Assembly (NCBI GenBank): GCA_003454065.1
Contig: DMKZ01000159.1
Coordinates: 1 to 6,538 of the forward strand
DNA length: 6,538 bases
DNA from: Spirochaetaceae bacterium
Lineage (GTDB): Bacteria; Spirochaetota; Spirochaetia; Sphaerochaetales; Sphaerochaetaceae
Direction of reading: 5' to 3'
Shown: one piece after another, positions 4,464-6,538 of the stretch
Layout: every line of letters starts with the position of its first letter
Numbering within the stretch: position 1 is the stretch's first letter
Notes under the pieces: model-generated
What the model saw: the letters and a program-made list of their open reading frames with translations, nothing else
Databases searched by the model: none
What the model was told of the DNA's origin: nothing
Made by a program: the position numbers and the translations under genes

Positions 4464-6491
4464 CTAATCGAGTTCGGGGCAATAGTATGTGTAAACCATT
4501 ATAGGCGCCCCGGTTTCGGCGATTGATTCCGCCGCGCGCTCCATCAAATAATCAATATGCATGTTCCAGTTGCTCATGTTCTTGTTCACCGGAAGATAGA
4601 TTATGCATCGAACCTGATTATCGTCCGAAACGCCGTGATCATTCCAGGAAGCATAGCGCGGACCACTCAAATAGTGGTGAAACAGCCCTATTCCCAATTC
4701 ATGTATCATCAAATCTATGAAAACATCACGCACCGGAATGTCATCGACTTCGTAAGGAATATATATCTCAAGCGGTTCAGCGACATTACCCAAGTCCTCC
4801 GGCTCTCCGATCTCATCGAAATGCAATTTCATGATATAATCATGGCTAAGCGTTTCGATTAGAACCAAATCCGGATCAATGTGCATCGAAAAAATGCTGT
4901 TCTGACTCGAAACGCTACCTTTGCCGGACGAATCCCCCAATTTAACTATTTCAACATTATCAGGGAACGCGCCATCGCAGATTTCAGTCGATGCGGACAG
5001 GCGAACTTTAGACAAGCTATTGCAACCGGCGAAAGCGTTGACGCCGATTCTTCTGACGCCCGATGGAAAGATAATGCTCGTAAACTCGCATCCGTCGAAA
5101 TCAGCCGAATCGGCTATTTCCACAATGCTCTTGCCCTTGAGTTTGTCCGGAACAATGAATTCGCCCTGAGCATTTCCAAAAATATCCTTGTTGATGCCTT
5201 TGATGACGATGTCGCTTTCGGTATCTTCATAAATATATTTCGAAGGTTTATATGATATTTTACTCGCATCAATTCCCCATGCATCAAAATAGGTGTCATC
5301 GGATATGACCATAGACTCGAGCGGACAGCCCAAAAAGGCATAGACAAAAGAATTTTTGACGCTATACGGAAGCTCCACATCACGCAAGGAGCTGCAATCC
5401 AAAAAAGCATAAGTATCTATCGTCTCCACACCTTCCATCATCACGACCTTCTTCAAAGAAGAATCGCCTCTGAAAGCATAAGTCTCGATAGTTCTCATCG
5501 AATCGGGCAGATAAACCTCCTCCAAGGTACTGCACCATTCGCAGCTATAGGTAGGGATGGTCGTGAACGAACTAGGAATGATCAATTTCTTAACACTAGA
5601 ACCCTCCAATATGGCGTAATGCATATCTGTCACCGGAAGGCCGTCTATCTCGTATGGAATCTCGATCGTTTCAAGTTGCTTGCCCTGCTCGGTCAATCCG
5701 TCTATTCTCACATGATCGTAATAATTGCTGTATCTGAAGTAATCCGATGCGTTTATGCGCAATATCTGAACTTCGCTTTCATCCGCTCCTTCGAAAAAAT
5801 CGCTAAGCACTTGCGCCACCGATTCCATTGCAACGATCCCCTTCAGATTGCTGCAATTGGAAAACGCAGAAGGATCGCAATCATTCACATTTCCCAAAGA
5901 AATGTTCTCGAGAGACCCGCAACCCTCGAACGTTCCCGCTTTAATCTGCACGACGCCATCCGGTATGTTCACGTTCTCAAGCTTCTCGCACCCCTTGAAA
6001 GCATTGCCCTCTATTATCGTTATAGTGCTTGGTATGTGTATCGACGCCAAAACCACATTGCCTTCGAAAGCGCCTTCGCCTATCGATCCGACAGGAAATT
6101 CATTAGCGCCGTCCTTGGATGCCAGCCTCTGCGAAGAGTAAGAGGCCTGAACCGAAATCTTAGATGGTATGTCAAGGTTAGCTTGTTCTTTTCCCGCTTC
6201 GCTTACGCCAATGACGGATGCGGTTCCGTCTTCCAATATCTTGAAGATGAAGTACCCGCTTTCCACCTGCAAATCGCCGAACTCAGCCCCTGCCGATTCA
6301 TCGGATCCTTTACCAATGGAATCATCGATGGAATTGTCAGATCCGGTCTCCAAGGTGTCGCCGGGTTTCGTATCCGATGACGTATCGCCGCCTTGCACCA
6401 CAGGAGCGACCGCGTCATTGGAAACGGAGTGCCTGCAGGAGAACAGCAAGCCGATAATCGCAATAGCCAATGCAAGATAACACTTCTTCAT
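4464..6491 (-). CDS. BspA/TpLRR-type leucine-rich-repeat lipoprotein
   Basis: A predicted surface or outer-membrane lipoprotein of 675 residues. MKKCYLALAIAIIGLLFSC is a lipoprotein signal peptide with the lipid-bearing cysteine at residue 19. An Asp/Ser/Gly-rich linker follows to about residue 75. LRR_5-type repeats of about 23 residues, pattern I..x.AF.GC..L..I.IP, form blocks near 135-222, 290-395 and 450-515; examples are AFKGCEKLENVNIPDGVVQI and AFAGCNSLSKVRL. Each block is introduced by a beta-rich module ending in an IP-Y/S-x-I/V phrase, and a final copy (IYIPYEVDDIPVRDV) opens a repeat-free C-terminus of about 110 residues. BspA-like proteins mediate adhesion to host matrix or other bacteria in Treponema, Tannerella and Trichomonas; binding here is inferred only. 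The frame extends to ATG 6515, but ATG 6491 has AGGTGG 6 nt upstream and begins the signal peptide directly. A T/A-rich TTGAAA (6529-6524 region) lies upstream, but no convincing -10 box is seen before the window edge. proB follows closely. Confidence 0.9.
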   Translation of the reverse strand: MKKCYLALAIAIIGLLFSCRHSVSNDAVAPVVQGGDTSSDTKPGDTLETGSDNSIDDSIGKGSDESAGAEFGDLQVESGYFIFKILEDGTASVIGVSEAGKEQANLDIPSKISVQASYSSQRLASKDGANEFPVGSIGEGAFEGNVVLASIHIPSTITIIEGNAFKGCEKLENVNIPDGVVQIKAGTFEGCGSLENISLGNVNDCDPSAFSNCSNLKGIVAMESVAQVLSDFFEGADESEVQILRINASDYFRYSNYYDHVRIDGLTEQGKQLETIEIPYEIDGLPVTDMHYAILEGSSVKKLIIPSSFTTIPTYSCEWCSTLEEVYLPDSMRTIETYAFRGDSSLKKVVMMEGVETIDTYAFLDCSSLRDVELPYSVKNSFVYAFLGCPLESMVISDDTYFDAWGIDASKISYKPSKYIYEDTESDIVIKGINKDIFGNAQGEFIVPDKLKGKSIVEIADSADFDGCEFTSIIFPSGVRRIGVNAFAGCNSLSKVRLSASTEICDGAFPDNVEIVKLGDSSGKGSVSSQNSIFSMHIDPDLVLIETLSHDYIMKLHFDEIGEPEDLGNVAEPLEIYIPYEVDDIPVRDVFIDLMIHELGIGLFHHYLSGPRYASWNDHGVSDDNQVRCIIYLPVNKNMSNWNMHIDYLMERAAESIAETGAPIMVYTYYCPELD

Positions 6492-6538
6492 TCCACACCA
6501 CCTGTCGTTTGTCATTGAGGTTTTTTCAAAACTAATTT

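Noticed and set aside
5619..6380. Long open frame on the plus strand (253 codons) opposite the LRR gene
   Set aside because: It mirrors the repeat-rich LRR gene; its His/Arg/Tyr-rich translation looks like a shadow of codon bias and resembles no family.
1..6538. CRISPR array
   Set aside because: The repeats are few, mostly inverted, and not regularly spaced; no cas-like gene is present.

Overview
All five protein genes and one RNA-like gene in this window lie on the minus strand, so the window reads from right to left. The predicted products include two lipoproteins with short, relaxed lipoboxes (LLFSC and LFASC) and a BspA/TpLRR-type leucine-rich-repeat surface protein. There is also a short glutamate 5-kinase without a PUA domain, and a recurring intergenic motif with core TGAGGTTTTTAGAAG. 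Together these suggest a host-associated Gram-negative bacterium, possibly a Treponema-like spirochaete. This is an inference from style and gene content; no marker gene in the window settles it.

Right block (6491 to 2892): a large leucine-rich-repeat lipoprotein is followed 39 to 51 nt later by proB, the first enzyme of proline synthesis. After a 9-nt gap comes an AT-richer gene for a predicted winged-helix plus PD-(D/E)xK nuclease-like protein. The tight spacing suggests co-transcription. The usual partner proA is not beside proB in this window. The proB start is odd: its good Shine-Dalgarno site points to an in-frame ATT codon, not to the first conventional start codon.

Middle (2741 to 2891): the intergenic stretch is almost filled by a roughly 109-bp imperfect palindromic repeat. 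Its right arm contains the stop codon of the nuclease gene. Its left side ends in a small hairpin with a T run, a possible weak terminator, and this abuts a recognisable sigma70-type promoter for the next gene.

Left block (2728 to 310): a two-gene operon encodes a tandem-SIMPL-domain (DUF541) lipoprotein and a ten-helix EamA/DMT transporter, 22 nt apart.

Far left (1 to 240): downstream of the transporter, on the same strand, is a roughly 101-nt sequence carrying both ends of a tmRNA. These are the diagnostic D-analogue GGTTTTCGACGGG, a P2 helix, the TTCGGAC junction, a perfect T arm and a six-base-pair acceptor stem. The tag-coding and pseudoknot regions are gone, leaving a 34-nt loop. It is either a remnant of ssrA with an internal deletion or a tagless mini-tmRNA, and it is the most unusual thing in the window. 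Beyond it lie another hairpin repeat and a 49-bp inverted copy (44/49 identical) of the central repeat. These two copies bracket the SIMPL, transporter and tmRNA-like block.
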